From contig NZ_CANMEH010000004.1 of assembly GCF_947496875.1 (NCBI RefSeq), forward strand, positions 186,001 through 250,000: DNA of 64,000 bases. The letters are read 5' to 3'. Numbering within the stretch: position 1 is the first letter of the stretch; each line of letters begins with the position of its first letter. A model generated the notes under the pieces. That model was not told the origin of the DNA. It ran no database searches and worked only from the letters and a program-made list of their open reading frames with translations. Shown here piece by piece: positions 25,980 to 35,158 of the stretch. Source of the stretch: an uncultured Paracoccus sp. GTDB lineage: Bacteria; Pseudomonadota; Alphaproteobacteria; Rhodobacterales; Rhodobacteraceae. The translations under genes and the position numbers were made by a program.

Positions 25980-26824
25980 GGCCGGTCGTCGGGTGCGGCG
26001 ATCCAGTCCGGCCGCAGCACGCCGTCACAGACATGCGCGGTTGGGCCCGCCATCCAGACCCCGTCATCGCGCCAGTCGATGTCCAGCCGACCCCCGTCAA
26101 GCACGACCTGCACGCGGCGGCCTGTCACGCCACGGCGTGCCGCGGCAACCACGGCGGCGCAGGAGCAGGACCCCGAGGCGAGCGTCACGCCGACCCCGCG
26201 TTCCCAGATCCGCAGGCGCAGCGTGTCGGGGGCGATCAGGGCGGCCAGTTCGACATTGGTGCGTTCGGGGTAGAGCCGGTGATCCTCATGCGCGGCGCCA
26301 AAGGCCGGAAAGTCGTTCACGGCGTCGATCCGGTCCACAAGGAACGTCATGTGCGGGTTGCCCATGCCGGTGGCAACGGGATCGCCCGGAATCGGCAGAT
26401 GCAGCAGGTCCACGTCGGCGGCCAGCGGGATGTGGCGCCAGTCCAGCACCGGCGGCCCCATGTTGACGCGCGTCAGGCCGTCACCCGCGTCCTCGACGGG
26501 CAGCAGCGCATGATCGCTGCGAAGGGTCAGCGCTTTGGCGCCGCTCTCGTCCAGCAGAAACCGGGCGATGCAGCGGGTGGCGTTCCCGCAGGCCGCCGAA
26601 ACGGACCCGTCGGCATTGAAGAAGGTGAGCTTTGCGTCGGATCGGTCGTCGCTCTGAATGGTCGCAAGCTGGTCGAAGCCGATCCCGAAATGCCGGTCTC
26701 CGACGCGCCGGACCAGCGCCGCGTCGGGCATCGCCCCGCCGTCACGCAGGTCGATCACGACGAAGTCGTTGCCAAGTCCATGCATCTTCATGAACGGCAG
26801 TCCGGCGGGGGCGTTCGTGGTCAT
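25976..26824 (-). CDS. dapF: Diaminopimelate epimerase
   Basis: Cofactor-independent racemase converting LL- to meso-diaminopimelate for lysine and peptidoglycan. 282 residues. The two catalytic cysteines lie in AACGNATRC (Cys79) and ASGSCSCAAV (Cys220). MKMHGLGNDFVVID and GNPHMTFLVD are family signatures. It is coupled to mtaB (ATGA overlap). dapB, another enzyme of the pathway, is also in this window at 58.4 kb. Confidence 0.97.
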   Translation of the reverse strand: MTTNAPAGLPFMKMHGLGNDFVVIDLRDGGAMPDAALVRRVGDRHFGIGFDQLATIQSDDRSDAKLTFFNADGSVSAACGNATRCIARFLLDESGAKALTLRSDHALLPVEDAGDGLTRVNMGPPVLDWRHIPLAADVDLLHLPIPGDPVATGMGNPHMTFLVDRIDAVNDFPAFGAAHEDHRLYPERTNVELAALIAPDTLRLRIWERGVGVTLASGSCSCAAVVAAARRGVTGRRVQVVLDGGRLDIDWRDDGVWMAGPTAHVCDGVLRPDWIAAPDDRP

Positions 26825-26919
26825 CGCGGCGCTATACGCCCGGCGTCCCGATTCCGCCAGCCGTTCCCACTTTCCCCTTGACCCCCCAAACGCCCCTCCG
26901 TAAGCAGACGCCCTGTGTT

Positions 26920-26995
26920 GGGCCCGTAGCTCAGTTGGTAGAGCAACTGACTTTTAATCAGTGGGTCACAGGTTCGAATCCTGTCGGGCTCACCA
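26920..26995 (+). tRNA. tRNA-Lys (anticodon TTT)
   Basis: 76-nt cloverleaf with encoded CCA. The acceptor stem GGGCCCG pairs with CGGGCTC (one G-T pair). The D arm contains GCTCAGTTGGTAGAGC, the anticodon stem CTGA/TCAG surrounds loop CTTTTAA with anticodon TTT at 26953-26955, and the T arm contains GGTTCGAATCC. It is a boundary between housekeeping genes on the left and the accessory catabolic region on the right. Confidence 0.97.
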
Positions 26996-27338
26996 CTTGA
27001 ATCCCTTGCGAGCGAATGCCGATTGCGTGGTGCGGGTCCAGGCCCGAACAGGGCGTCATCGCACTTTCTGCTCCTCTCGCCCGCGAGCGCTGCCGCAAGG
27101 CACCTCCGCGCTGGTGACGAACTCCTCTTTGTCGGTATATCGTCGGCCAAGAGCCAAGACTGGATCGATGGTGATCCCGGAAGAACGGGCGAAGTAAGAT
27201 CATCATGCACCTCGACCTGGCTTCCGGACCGATCCTGCGACGCCCGCCGCCTGGTAGGGCGCGTTCGCTGCGCGTTGTGGGCGCGCCTGCGACAGGGCGC
27301 CAGCCCGTCCACTGTCGCCACAAGCAGGTGCGCGGTTG
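26996..27338. other. Intergenic stretch between tRNA-Lys and otnC
   Basis: 343 bp without a supportable gene. Open frames here are by-products of reading through or antisense to the tRNA. It should hold the otnC-otnI promoter. CGGTATATCG near 27134-27143 resembles, at 7 of 10 positions, the TGGTATACCA palindromes found at other promoters of the cluster, but it lies about 200 bp from otnC and is weak evidence. Confidence 0.45.
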
Positions 27339-27989
27339 ATGGACAGCGAAGCCCGTCTTCGGGAGACGATGTGTCGTCTCGCGCAGTCGATCTATGACCG
27401 GGGGCTGACGCATGGCTCGACGGGCAACATCTCGGCTCGAACCGAGGACGGCGGCGTGCTGGTTTCGCCCACCGGCAGCAGCTTCGGGCGACTGGATCCC
27501 GGGCAGCTCGCCCGGTTCGACGCGGCCGGACGGCACGTGGACGGCCCCGCCCCGACCAAGGAAATGCCGCTGCACCGGGCATTCTACGACACCCGGCGGG
27601 GGACCGGGGCGGTCGTTCATCTGCACTCGACCCACTCGGTTGCGCTCTCGACCCTGCCCGAGGTGGACGAAGACGACTTCCTGCCCCATCTGACGCCCTA
27701 CGCGATCATGCAGCTGGGGCAGGTCAAGCTGTTGCCCTACTTCAGGCCGAGCGACGCGGCGATGGGCGATGCAGTGCGGGCACTGAACGGCCGGCGCGCC
27801 GCGGTGATGCTGGCGAACCACGGCCCGGTCGTGGCCGGTCGCACCGTCGAGGCCGCCTGCAACGCCATCGAGGAGCTGGAGGCGACGGCCCGTCTGGCGC
27901 TGCTGCTGCGGGGGCTGCCCGCGCGTTTGCTGACCGATGCCCAGGTGGCCGATCTGGTCCATATCCACAAGATCGAATGGGGGACATGA
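27339..27989 (+). CDS. otnC: 3-oxo-tetronate 4-phosphate decarboxylase OtnC
   Basis: Class II aldolase/adducin-family metalloenzyme. In L-threonate and D-erythronate catabolism it decarboxylates 3-oxo-tetronate 4-phosphate to dihydroxyacetone phosphate. 216 residues from ATG 27339 (a TTG directly before it is less likely). Metal-binding histidines are His94 and His96 in VVHLHSTHS and one in ANHGPVVAG; GLTHGSTGNISAR near 22-34 and KEMPLHRAFYD near 74-84 (likely catalytic Glu75) are family motifs. It is followed by otnI with overlap; otnK and ltnD lie opposite. The assignment to OtnC rather than another sugar-phosphate aldolase rests on this context. Confidence 0.88.
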   Translation: MDSEARLRETMCRLAQSIYDRGLTHGSTGNISARTEDGGVLVSPTGSSFGRLDPGQLARFDAAGRHVDGPAPTKEMPLHRAFYDTRRGTGAVVHLHSTHSVALSTLPEVDEDDFLPHLTPYAIMQLGQVKLLPYFRPSDAAMGDAVRALNGRRAAVMLANHGPVVAGRTVEAACNAIEELEATARLALLLRGLPARLLTDAQVADLVHIHKIEWGT

Positions 27990-28747
27990 TGCCGCGCTTT
28001 TCGGCCAATCTCGGTTTTCTCTGGGCCGAACTGTCCCTGCCCGACGCGATCCGCGCGGCCGCTCGCGCCGGGTTCGACGCGGTCGAGTGCCACTGGCCCT
28101 ATGACAGTGAGCCGGCGCAGGTCCGGCAGGCGCTGAACGAGACCGGGTTGACCATGCTGGGCCTGAACACGCGCCGCGGGCACCCCGGGGAAAACGGCCT
28201 GTCAGCCTTGCCGGGGCGCGAGGCAGAGGCGCGGGCCGAGATCGACCGGGCGCTGGACTATGCGGCCGGGATCGGCTGCCCGGCGGTGCACGTCATGGCC
28301 GGGTTCGCCGAAGGGCCAGACGCCGACGCGGCATTCCGGGCAAACCTGGACTACGCCGCCGCGCAGGCGCGATCCACCGGCGCGACGATCCTGATCGAGC
28401 CGCTGAACCGCTACGATGCCCCGGGCTATTTCCTCGGCCATGCCCGGCAGGCCGCCGGCATCATCGAGGCATTGGGGCACGACAATCTGCGGCTGATGTT
28501 CGACTGCTATCACCTGCAGATCATGGACGGCGACCTGACCCGACTGCTGCAGGCGATGTTGCCGATCACCGGCCACATCCAGTTCGCCTCGGTGCCGGAT
28601 CGCGGCCCACCCGATCACGGAGAGGTGGACTACCGGCATGTCTTTGCCGCCATCGACGATCTCGGATGGTCGCGCCCGCTGGGGGCGGAATACCGGCCGG
28701 TGGGGCGGACCGAGGACAGTCTCGCCTGGATGACCTCACTGGTGTGA
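27989..28747 (+). CDS. otnI: 2-oxo-tetronate isomerase OtnI (hydroxypyruvate isomerase family)
   Basis: TIM-barrel isomerase that converts 2-oxo-tetronate to 3-oxo-tetronate. 252 residues starting MPRFSANLGFLWAE, the exact OtnI/Hyi N-terminus. GFDAVECHWPY, ILIEPLNRYDAPGYFL (metal-binding Glu) and LMFDCYHLQIMDGDL are xylose-isomerase-like motifs of the Hyi group. ATGATG at 27986-27991 overlaps the otnC stop; GGGGGA just upstream serves as ribosome binding site, and 27986 is an alternative start. Its 3' end overlaps the convergent otnK gene by 12 bp. Confidence 0.9.
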   Translation: MPRFSANLGFLWAELSLPDAIRAAARAGFDAVECHWPYDSEPAQVRQALNETGLTMLGLNTRRGHPGENGLSALPGREAEARAEIDRALDYAAGIGCPAVHVMAGFAEGPDADAAFRANLDYAAAQARSTGATILIEPLNRYDAPGYFLGHARQAAGIIEALGHDNLRLMFDCYHLQIMDGDLTRLLQAMLPITGHIQFASVPDRGPPDHGEVDYRHVFAAIDDLGWSRPLGAEYRPVGRTEDSLAWMTSLV

Positions 28748-29986
28748 GTGGCCGAGGGCGCGGGAAAAGAAATCGGTATCCCCGAAATTGCCGGACTTCA
28801 GCGCCAGCGCCACCAAGCCGCGCTCATCCTCGGCCACGCACCACGGGACTCCCGGCGCGATCTCCGGCCCGATTCGCAACTGCGATACACCCAAGGCCGA
28901 CGTGACCGCCCCCGCCGTTTCGCCGCCCGCGACGACAATTCGCGTCACACCTCGGGCGCGGGCGGCGACTGCCAGCCGGGACAGCGCGGCCTCGACGACC
29001 GCGCCCGCCTTCTCGACCCCCAGGGCAGCTTGGGCCGCGCGCACCTGATCGGGGGCGGCGGTCGCATAGACCAGCGGGGCGGGGTCGAATGGCTGCGCCT
29101 CCAGCCAGGCGAGCGCCGGGTCTACCCCGTCCCGGTCCAGCGTCAGCGGGTCGAGCTGCAGGGACGGGGCATCGGCCGCATACCGCGCGACCTGCTGGCG
29201 GGTCATGGCGGAACAGCTGCCCGACAGGATCAGCGCCGGACCGCCGGGCAGGGCAGGGGCGTTGGCGCGGTCGGCCGCGCGCATCAGTCCCGCGGCGCGA
29301 TACTGTTTCGGCAGATGCGCCGCCAGGGCGCTGCCCCCGGTCAGCAGCGGCAGGTCATGTGCCGCTGCGGCCAGGGTGGCCAGATCGTCATCGCGGATCG
29401 CATCGGCGATTAGGTGCGCGGGCCCGTCCGCAATCGCGCGTCTAACAGCGGCGATGCCGGACGAAACGGTGGGCCAGTCGATCAGCCCAACCGCGTCCGC
29501 CACCTGCGCGGCGAGCACCCGCACCAGGTCGCTGTCCCTCATCGGGTTCAGCGGGTGATCCTTCATCGGGCTTTCGGCCAGCGGCTGGCGGCCCACGAAC
29601 AACTGGCCCATGAAGACACGCCGGCCGTTTTCGGGAAACGAGGGCACGTACAGCGTCTTCACCGCGCCCCGCCGCTCCAGCAGCGCCTGCGCCACGGGGC
29701 CGATATTGCCGGCGGGCGTGCTGTCGAAGGTGGAACAGTATTTCCAGTAGAACCGCTGCGCCCCCGCCGCGGCCAGCCACTCCAGCGCCTGCAGTGCTGC
29801 GGCCACCGCCTCGGGTGCGGGAACGGACCTGATCTTCAGGGCGATCACCTCGACATCCGCCGTCCTGTCGGGCGGTGCGTCGGGCAGGCCGATGCGCAGT
29901 GACACCGTCGCACCGGTCCGGGCGACCATCGCAGCCAGGTCCGTGGCGCCGGTGAAATCGTCCGCGATGCAGCCCAGGATGGTCAT
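28736..29986 (-). CDS. otnK: 3-oxo-tetronate kinase OtnK (DUF1537 family)
   Basis: ATP-dependent kinase of the four-carbon acid sugar kinase family. It phosphorylates 3-oxo-tetronate before decarboxylation by OtnC. 416 residues. The N-terminal domain starts MTILGCIADDFTGATDLAAM, the DUF1537 hallmark; YWKYCSTFDSTPAGNIGP is the substrate-binding region, and the C-terminal nucleotide domain has GGETAGAVTSALGV and ALKSGNFGDTDFF. It overlaps ltnD by 4 bp and is transcribed with ltnD and tctABC. Confidence 0.94.
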   Translation of the reverse strand: MTILGCIADDFTGATDLAAMVARTGATVSLRIGLPDAPPDRTADVEVIALKIRSVPAPEAVAAALQALEWLAAAGAQRFYWKYCSTFDSTPAGNIGPVAQALLERRGAVKTLYVPSFPENGRRVFMGQLFVGRQPLAESPMKDHPLNPMRDSDLVRVLAAQVADAVGLIDWPTVSSGIAAVRRAIADGPAHLIADAIRDDDLATLAAAAHDLPLLTGGSALAAHLPKQYRAAGLMRAADRANAPALPGGPALILSGSCSAMTRQQVARYAADAPSLQLDPLTLDRDGVDPALAWLEAQPFDPAPLVYATAAPDQVRAAQAALGVEKAGAVVEAALSRLAVAARARGVTRIVVAGGETAGAVTSALGVSQLRIGPEIAPGVPWCVAEDERGLVALALKSGNFGDTDFFSRALGHSHQ

Positions 29987-30891
29987 TCGTCATCCCCCGG
30001 CAGGCGCAGCCCGGCACGTTGGGCGAGCAGCCGGGCCACGGCGGCATCATCCTGTCGGCCCCACCCCGCGGCCGCGGTCTGTTCGAAAAGCTTCAGCGCC
30101 GTATCGGACAAGGGCACCGGCACGCCCGCGCCCGACGCGGTCCCGGTCACGATGCCAAGATCCTTGACGAAGATGTCCACCGCGGACCGCGGGGTGTAGT
30201 CGCCCCGGACGATGTGGTCGCCGCGATCGGCGAACATCCATGAGGTGCCGGCACAGGACTGGATGACCCGGTGGACCTCGGCCAGATCCATGCCCAGGCT
30301 GGCGGCCAGCACCATCGCCTCGGCGGCGGCGGCGATGTGCACACCGGCCAGCAGCTGGTTGATCAGCTTCATGCGGCTGCCGGCGCCCGGCTGCTCGCCC
30401 AGTCGGAAGACCGTGGCGGATATCGCCTCGAGCGCCGGCGCGATGCGGTCAAACCCCTCGGACGGGCCGGCCGCCATCATGCTGATCGTACCCTCGCGCG
30501 CCTTGACGGCCCCCCCGGACACCGGCGCGTCGATCGCAACCATGCCGGCGGCAACCAGCCGGTCGCACAGCGCGACCATGTCGGCGGGCGGCATGGTCGC
30601 GCACAGCACGAACACGGTGCCCGGGGCGGCTGCCGCCACGGCCCCGCCGGGTCCGAACAGCACGGCCTCGGTCTGCTGGGCATTAACCACGTAGACCAGA
30701 ACCGCGTCCGCCCCGACCGCCGCTTCGGCCGCCGTAGCGGCCGTGCTGCCGCCGGCTGCCCTCAGTTCCGCCAGCGCTTCGGGGCGCAGGTCGGTGCCGG
30801 TCGTGGGGATCCCGGCCCGCACCAGGGACAGGGCCGCGCCCAGCCCCATCGATCCCAGCCCGATCACCGCCGCCGCCATCTCGTCAGCCAT
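29983..30891 (-). CDS. ltnD: L-threonate 2-dehydrogenase LtnD (beta-hydroxyacid dehydrogenase family)
   Basis: NAD-dependent dehydrogenase, 302 residues. N-terminal GLGSMG at 11-16, substrate motif DAPVSGGAVKA from residue 121, catalytic Lys175 in GSRMKLINQLL. VLYVVNAQ-like and FVKDLGIV motifs match the family. In L-threonate catabolism it yields 2-oxo-tetronate, the substrate of OtnI. Position between otnK and a tct transporter supports LtnD over other family members (tartronate semialdehyde reductase, HIBADH), but the substrate stereochemistry cannot be read from sequence. Confidence 0.85.
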   Translation of the reverse strand: MADEMAAAVIGLGSMGLGAALSLVRAGIPTTGTDLRPEALAELRAAGGSTAATAAEAAVGADAVLVYVVNAQQTEAVLFGPGGAVAAAAPGTVFVLCATMPPADMVALCDRLVAAGMVAIDAPVSGGAVKAREGTISMMAAGPSEGFDRIAPALEAISATVFRLGEQPGAGSRMKLINQLLAGVHIAAAAEAMVLAASLGMDLAEVHRVIQSCAGTSWMFADRGDHIVRGDYTPRSAVDIFVKDLGIVTGTASGAGVPVPLSDTALKLFEQTAAAGWGRQDDAAVARLLAQRAGLRLPGDDE

Positions 30892-32377
30892 CTGTCACCT
30901 GCCTTCCACGTTGCAGCATCATCCGGATCAGCGGCACCAGCCAGAACAGGATCGCCACGACCCCAAGGCCGGCCGCGATCGGCCGTTCGAAGAAGGCCAG
31001 CATGCTGCCGTCGGACTTGATCATCGAGGTGATGAAGTTCTTTTCCAGCATGGGTCCCAGAACCAGCCCGAGAATCGCAGGCGCGATTGGGATGTCAGCC
31101 TCCTCCATCGCGAACCCGATCACCCCGAAGACCAGCATCACCACCACGCCGAACAGCGAATTGGTGATCGCGAAGCTGCCGACGATGCAGAACAGCAGGA
31201 TCACCGGCATCAGCAGGCTTTGCGGCACGGCCAGAAGCCGCGTGCCCATCTGGATCGCGATCCAGCCCAGCGGCAGCATCAGCAGGTTCGCCAGCAGGAA
31301 CACGATAAACAGCGCGTAGATCAGCTGCGGCTGCATCAGGAAGACGGTGGGACCCGGGTTCATCCCCTTGATGTAGAGCACGCCGATCACGATGGCAGTG
31401 ATGGAATCGCCCGGAATCCCGAACACCAGCGCCGGGATCCAGGCCCCCGAAACGGCGGCGTTGTTCGACGCCCCGGCCTCGACCAGCCCCTCGGGATGGC
31501 CCTGCCCGAACCGCTCGGGGGTGCGCGAGAACCGTTTCGAGATCGCATAGCTGATCCAGGCCGCGATGTCGGCCCCGGCCCCGGGCAGCGCCCCGATCAC
31601 GGTTCCGGTCGCGCTGCCGCGCAGCACCTGGACCGGATAGCGGCGCAGATAGGTCCATTGCCGGCTGAAGATGCCACGCAGCGCAGGGCGTTCTGCACGC
31701 GCCAGCCGGGTCGGGGCCAGCATGGCGCGAAATACCTCGGCCGCGGCGAACAACCCGATCAGGGCGGGGATGAACGGCACCCCAGCCATCAGGTCCACAT
31801 TGCCGAAGGTGAATCGCGACTGACCGGCGGGGTTGTCGAGTCCGACGGTCGCGGCCGCCAGCCCGACGCACAGGGAGACGAGCCCCTTCAGCGCAGAGCC
31901 GGGCGCGACGAAGATTGCACAGGACAGACCCAGCACCACCAGCCAGAAATACTCGAAGGACGAGAACTTCAACGCGACTTCGGCCAGCACCGAAGACAGG
32001 AAGATCAGGACGAGCGTGCCCAGCACCCCGCCGATCACCGAAAACACCAGCAGTGCGCCAAGCGCATCGGCGGCGTGCCCGGACCGGGTCATCCGCCAGC
32101 TGTCCTCGACATAGGCGGCGCTGGCCGGCGTCCCGGGAATTCGCAGCAGTGCGCCGGGCAGGTCGCCGGCAAAGATCGCCATCGCCGCCGCGGTGACAAT
32201 GGCGGCGATGGCGGGCACCGGCTCCATGAAGAAGGTCACCGGCACCAGCAGCGCGGTGGCCATCGTCGCCGTCAGGCCCGGTATCGCGCCGACGAACAGC
32301 CCGAACGCCCCCGACGCCAGCATGACCAGCAAGACCTGCGGGGTCAGCACCAGTTCCAGCGCCTGGGTCAGCACCAT
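30884..32377 (-). CDS. tctA: Tripartite tricarboxylate transporter TctA-type large permease
   Basis: 497-residue membrane protein with about 10-12 segments. It carries the TctA signatures GLFVGAIPGLTATMATALLV near 26-45 and VIGALPGAGADIAAWISYAI in the middle. It is the large permease of a TTT transporter that takes up an organic acid delivered by the TctC binding protein. Overlap with ltnD (8 bp) ties it to tetronate catabolism, so the cargo is probably a threonate- or erythronate-like acid. Confidence 0.93.
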   Translation of the reverse strand: MVLTQALELVLTPQVLLVMLASGAFGLFVGAIPGLTATMATALLVPVTFFMEPVPAIAAIVTAAAMAIFAGDLPGALLRIPGTPASAAYVEDSWRMTRSGHAADALGALLVFSVIGGVLGTLVLIFLSSVLAEVALKFSSFEYFWLVVLGLSCAIFVAPGSALKGLVSLCVGLAAATVGLDNPAGQSRFTFGNVDLMAGVPFIPALIGLFAAAEVFRAMLAPTRLARAERPALRGIFSRQWTYLRRYPVQVLRGSATGTVIGALPGAGADIAAWISYAISKRFSRTPERFGQGHPEGLVEAGASNNAAVSGAWIPALVFGIPGDSITAIVIGVLYIKGMNPGPTVFLMQPQLIYALFIVFLLANLLMLPLGWIAIQMGTRLLAVPQSLLMPVILLFCIVGSFAITNSLFGVVVMLVFGVIGFAMEEADIPIAPAILGLVLGPMLEKNFITSMIKSDGSMLAFFERPIAAGLGVVAILFWLVPLIRMMLQRGRQVTDG

Positions 32378-32380
32378 CGC

Positions 32381-32866
32381 CTAGGTTCCCGGCAGGATCA
32401 GCCAGTCGGTCCGGGGCAGCGGGACCGACAGCCACTGGACGAACACCCAGCGGATGGCCAGCGTGGACAGGATCGCCAGAAGAGCCGCTTCCCACCAGCG
32501 CCGGCCCAGCAGCATGGCGATCCCCCCGACGAGCAGGACCGACGCCGGCACGAATCCCAGCGGCCTCAGCAACAGGAGATGGCCCACCATCAGCCCGAAC
32601 GAGGCGGCCAGCCGCAGGATTCCTGCCCGATCCACCGGCCGGACGGGTTCGGCGACCGTCGCGCCGCTGCCGGTCAGGGCCGGCCGCGTTGCCTTGAACA
32701 CCAGGGCACCGCCGACCATGACCGCCAGCACCGCGACCAGCCGCGGCAGGGTGCCGGCCCCGTAATTCTGCCCCGGCATGGGGCCGAACGGGCGTGCCAG
32801 CGCGAAAAGCACGAGCCCGCCCACCAGCGTGATCAGGCCGATCAGCAGATCGCCCCGGCGCGCCAT
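32381..32866 (-). CDS. tctB: Tripartite tricarboxylate transporter TctB-type small permease
   Basis: 161-residue membrane protein with four hydrophobic segments, including LLIGLITLVGGLVLFAL near the N-terminus. It fits the TctB fold and position: 3 bp before tctA and 1 bp after tctC. TctB sequences are poorly conserved, so context carries most of the weight. Confidence 0.85.
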   Translation of the reverse strand: MARRGDLLIGLITLVGGLVLFALARPFGPMPGQNYGAGTLPRLVAVLAVMVGGALVFKATRPALTGSGATVAEPVRPVDRAGILRLAASFGLMVGHLLLLRPLGFVPASVLLVGGIAMLLGRRWWEAALLAILSTLAIRWVFVQWLSVPLPRTDWLILPGT

Positions 32867-32867
32867 C

Positions 32868-33866
32868 CTACTCTTGCGCCAGACCCGCGGCCTTCATGAC
32901 CTCGCCCAGGTTGGCATCGTCTTCGGCAACGATGGCGGTAGCCTCTTCGGGGTCGGCCCACCGCAGCCCGAAGCCCCGGTCGGTCATGAATTTCTGATAC
33001 TCCTCCGAATCGTAGGCGGCCTTGACCGCATCGACCAGCTTGCTGCGCACGTCGTCCGGCAGTCCCTTGGGCGCGACGATGGTCCGCCACACCGAGAGGG
33101 TCCAGTCCGAGCCGGTGGCCTCCTGCAGGGTGGGGGTGTCGGGGAACAGGTCCTGCCGCTCGTCCGACATGCTCGCCAGCGCGCGGACGCGACCGGCCTC
33201 GATCAGGGCGCGACCCTCCGCCAGCGATGACGGCACGACCTGCACGCCGCCGGCGACCATGTCGGTCAGGCCTGGAACGGCGCCCTCGCTGGGCACCCAG
33301 GTGACTTGCGTGACCGGCACGTCCTCGGACATCAGCCAGCCCAGGATGTTCAGATGCCAGATGCCGCCCTGGCCGGTCCCGGACGCCTTGAATGTTCCCG
33401 GCGGCTGCGCCTTGATCGCCTCCAGCAGGTCCCCGGCCGTCTGAAATTCGCTGTCGCTCGCCACCATGAGGCCGCCGGGATCGGCGTTGACCATCGCGAG
33501 GATGTCGAAATCCTGGTAGGTCAGGCCGGTCAGCCCCTGCCAGTGCATCATGTCGATCTCAATCGTCATCACGCCCAAGGTGTAGCCGTCGGGCTGGGCA
33601 TTCGCGATCGCCGTGTGCCCGACCACGCCCGAACCGCCCGTCCGGTTCACGACATTGACCGGCTGGCCCAACTGCTGCTGCAGCAGTTCGGCAAACACGC
33701 GACCGACCGCGTCGGTACCGCCACCCGCGCCCCAAGGCACGATCATCTCGATCGGACGTTCGGGATATTCCGCCCACGCCTGGGTTCCGCTGATCGCGAG
33801 GCCCGAAAGGGCAGTCACGGCGGTAATTCCTGCTGCAACGAAGCTGCGTCTGTTGATCCGGTCCAT
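32868..33866 (-). CDS. tctC: TctC-family periplasmic substrate-binding protein
   Basis: Start at ATG 33866 (GGGGAGGG about 8 nt upstream) gives 332 residues. The N-terminus MDRINRRSFVAAGITAVTAL is Arg-rich (NRRSFVAAG) and could be a Tat-type signal; cleavage is likely after AWA near residue 32. YPERPIEMIVPWGAGGGTD and VVNRTGGSGVVGHTAIANAQ are TctC/Bug signatures. It binds the organic acid in the periplasm for TctAB. First gene of the leftward operon tctC-tctB-tctA-ltnD-otnK. Confidence 0.92.
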   Translation of the reverse strand: MDRINRRSFVAAGITAVTALSGLAISGTQAWAEYPERPIEMIVPWGAGGGTDAVGRVFAELLQQQLGQPVNVVNRTGGSGVVGHTAIANAQPDGYTLGVMTIEIDMMHWQGLTGLTYQDFDILAMVNADPGGLMVASDSEFQTAGDLLEAIKAQPPGTFKASGTGQGGIWHLNILGWLMSEDVPVTQVTWVPSEGAVPGLTDMVAGGVQVVPSSLAEGRALIEAGRVRALASMSDERQDLFPDTPTLQEATGSDWTLSVWRTIVAPKGLPDDVRSKLVDAVKAAYDSEEYQKFMTDRGFGLRWADPEEATAIVAEDDANLGEVMKAAGLAQE

Positions 33867-33942
33867 TTCGGCCCTCCCCGCCCGGTATTTTCGTCGCCTT
33901 CCGTCGAGCGGGGCGACGCAATCACCGGAAAGACTGTGCGGC

Positions 33943-33954
33943 CGTGTATACGTT
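33943..33954. promoter_or_regulatory. GTATAC-centred operator candidate between tctC and the ABC transporter
   Basis: CGTGTATACGTT, with core GTATAC at 33946-33951, sits in the 211-bp divergent region. It is 77 bp from the tctC start and about 125 bp from the ATPase start. It shares the core with three other palindromes at promoters of this cluster and fits the dyad recognised by FCD-type GntR regulators. Confidence 0.5.
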
Positions 33955-34077
33955 GTCAAATGTTTTCCCGCAGGCTGGTCGGCACGGGCGCGCCACGGCG
34001 CGCGGCGACGAAAGGGCTTGCCGAACGGCTGCGTAACGATACGATGCCGGCAGGAATTTCCCTTGGGGGAGGGGTTG

Positions 34078-35133
<1,056 letters not shown>

Positions 35134-35158
35134 AAAACAAACCAGGGAGGAGGAACCC

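Noticed and set aside
26961-27197. Plus-strand frame starting MGHRFESCRAHH
   Set aside because: It begins inside the tRNA (T arm and acceptor) and continues into non-coding spacer; a typical artefact of reading through a tRNA.
26821-27968. Long reverse-strand frames of 253 and 336 residues across tRNA-Lys and otnC, one containing RIRTCDPLIKSQLLYQLSYG
   Set aside because: That peptide is the antisense translation of the tRNA-Lys gene, a well-known source of spurious proteins. The rest is antisense to otnC.
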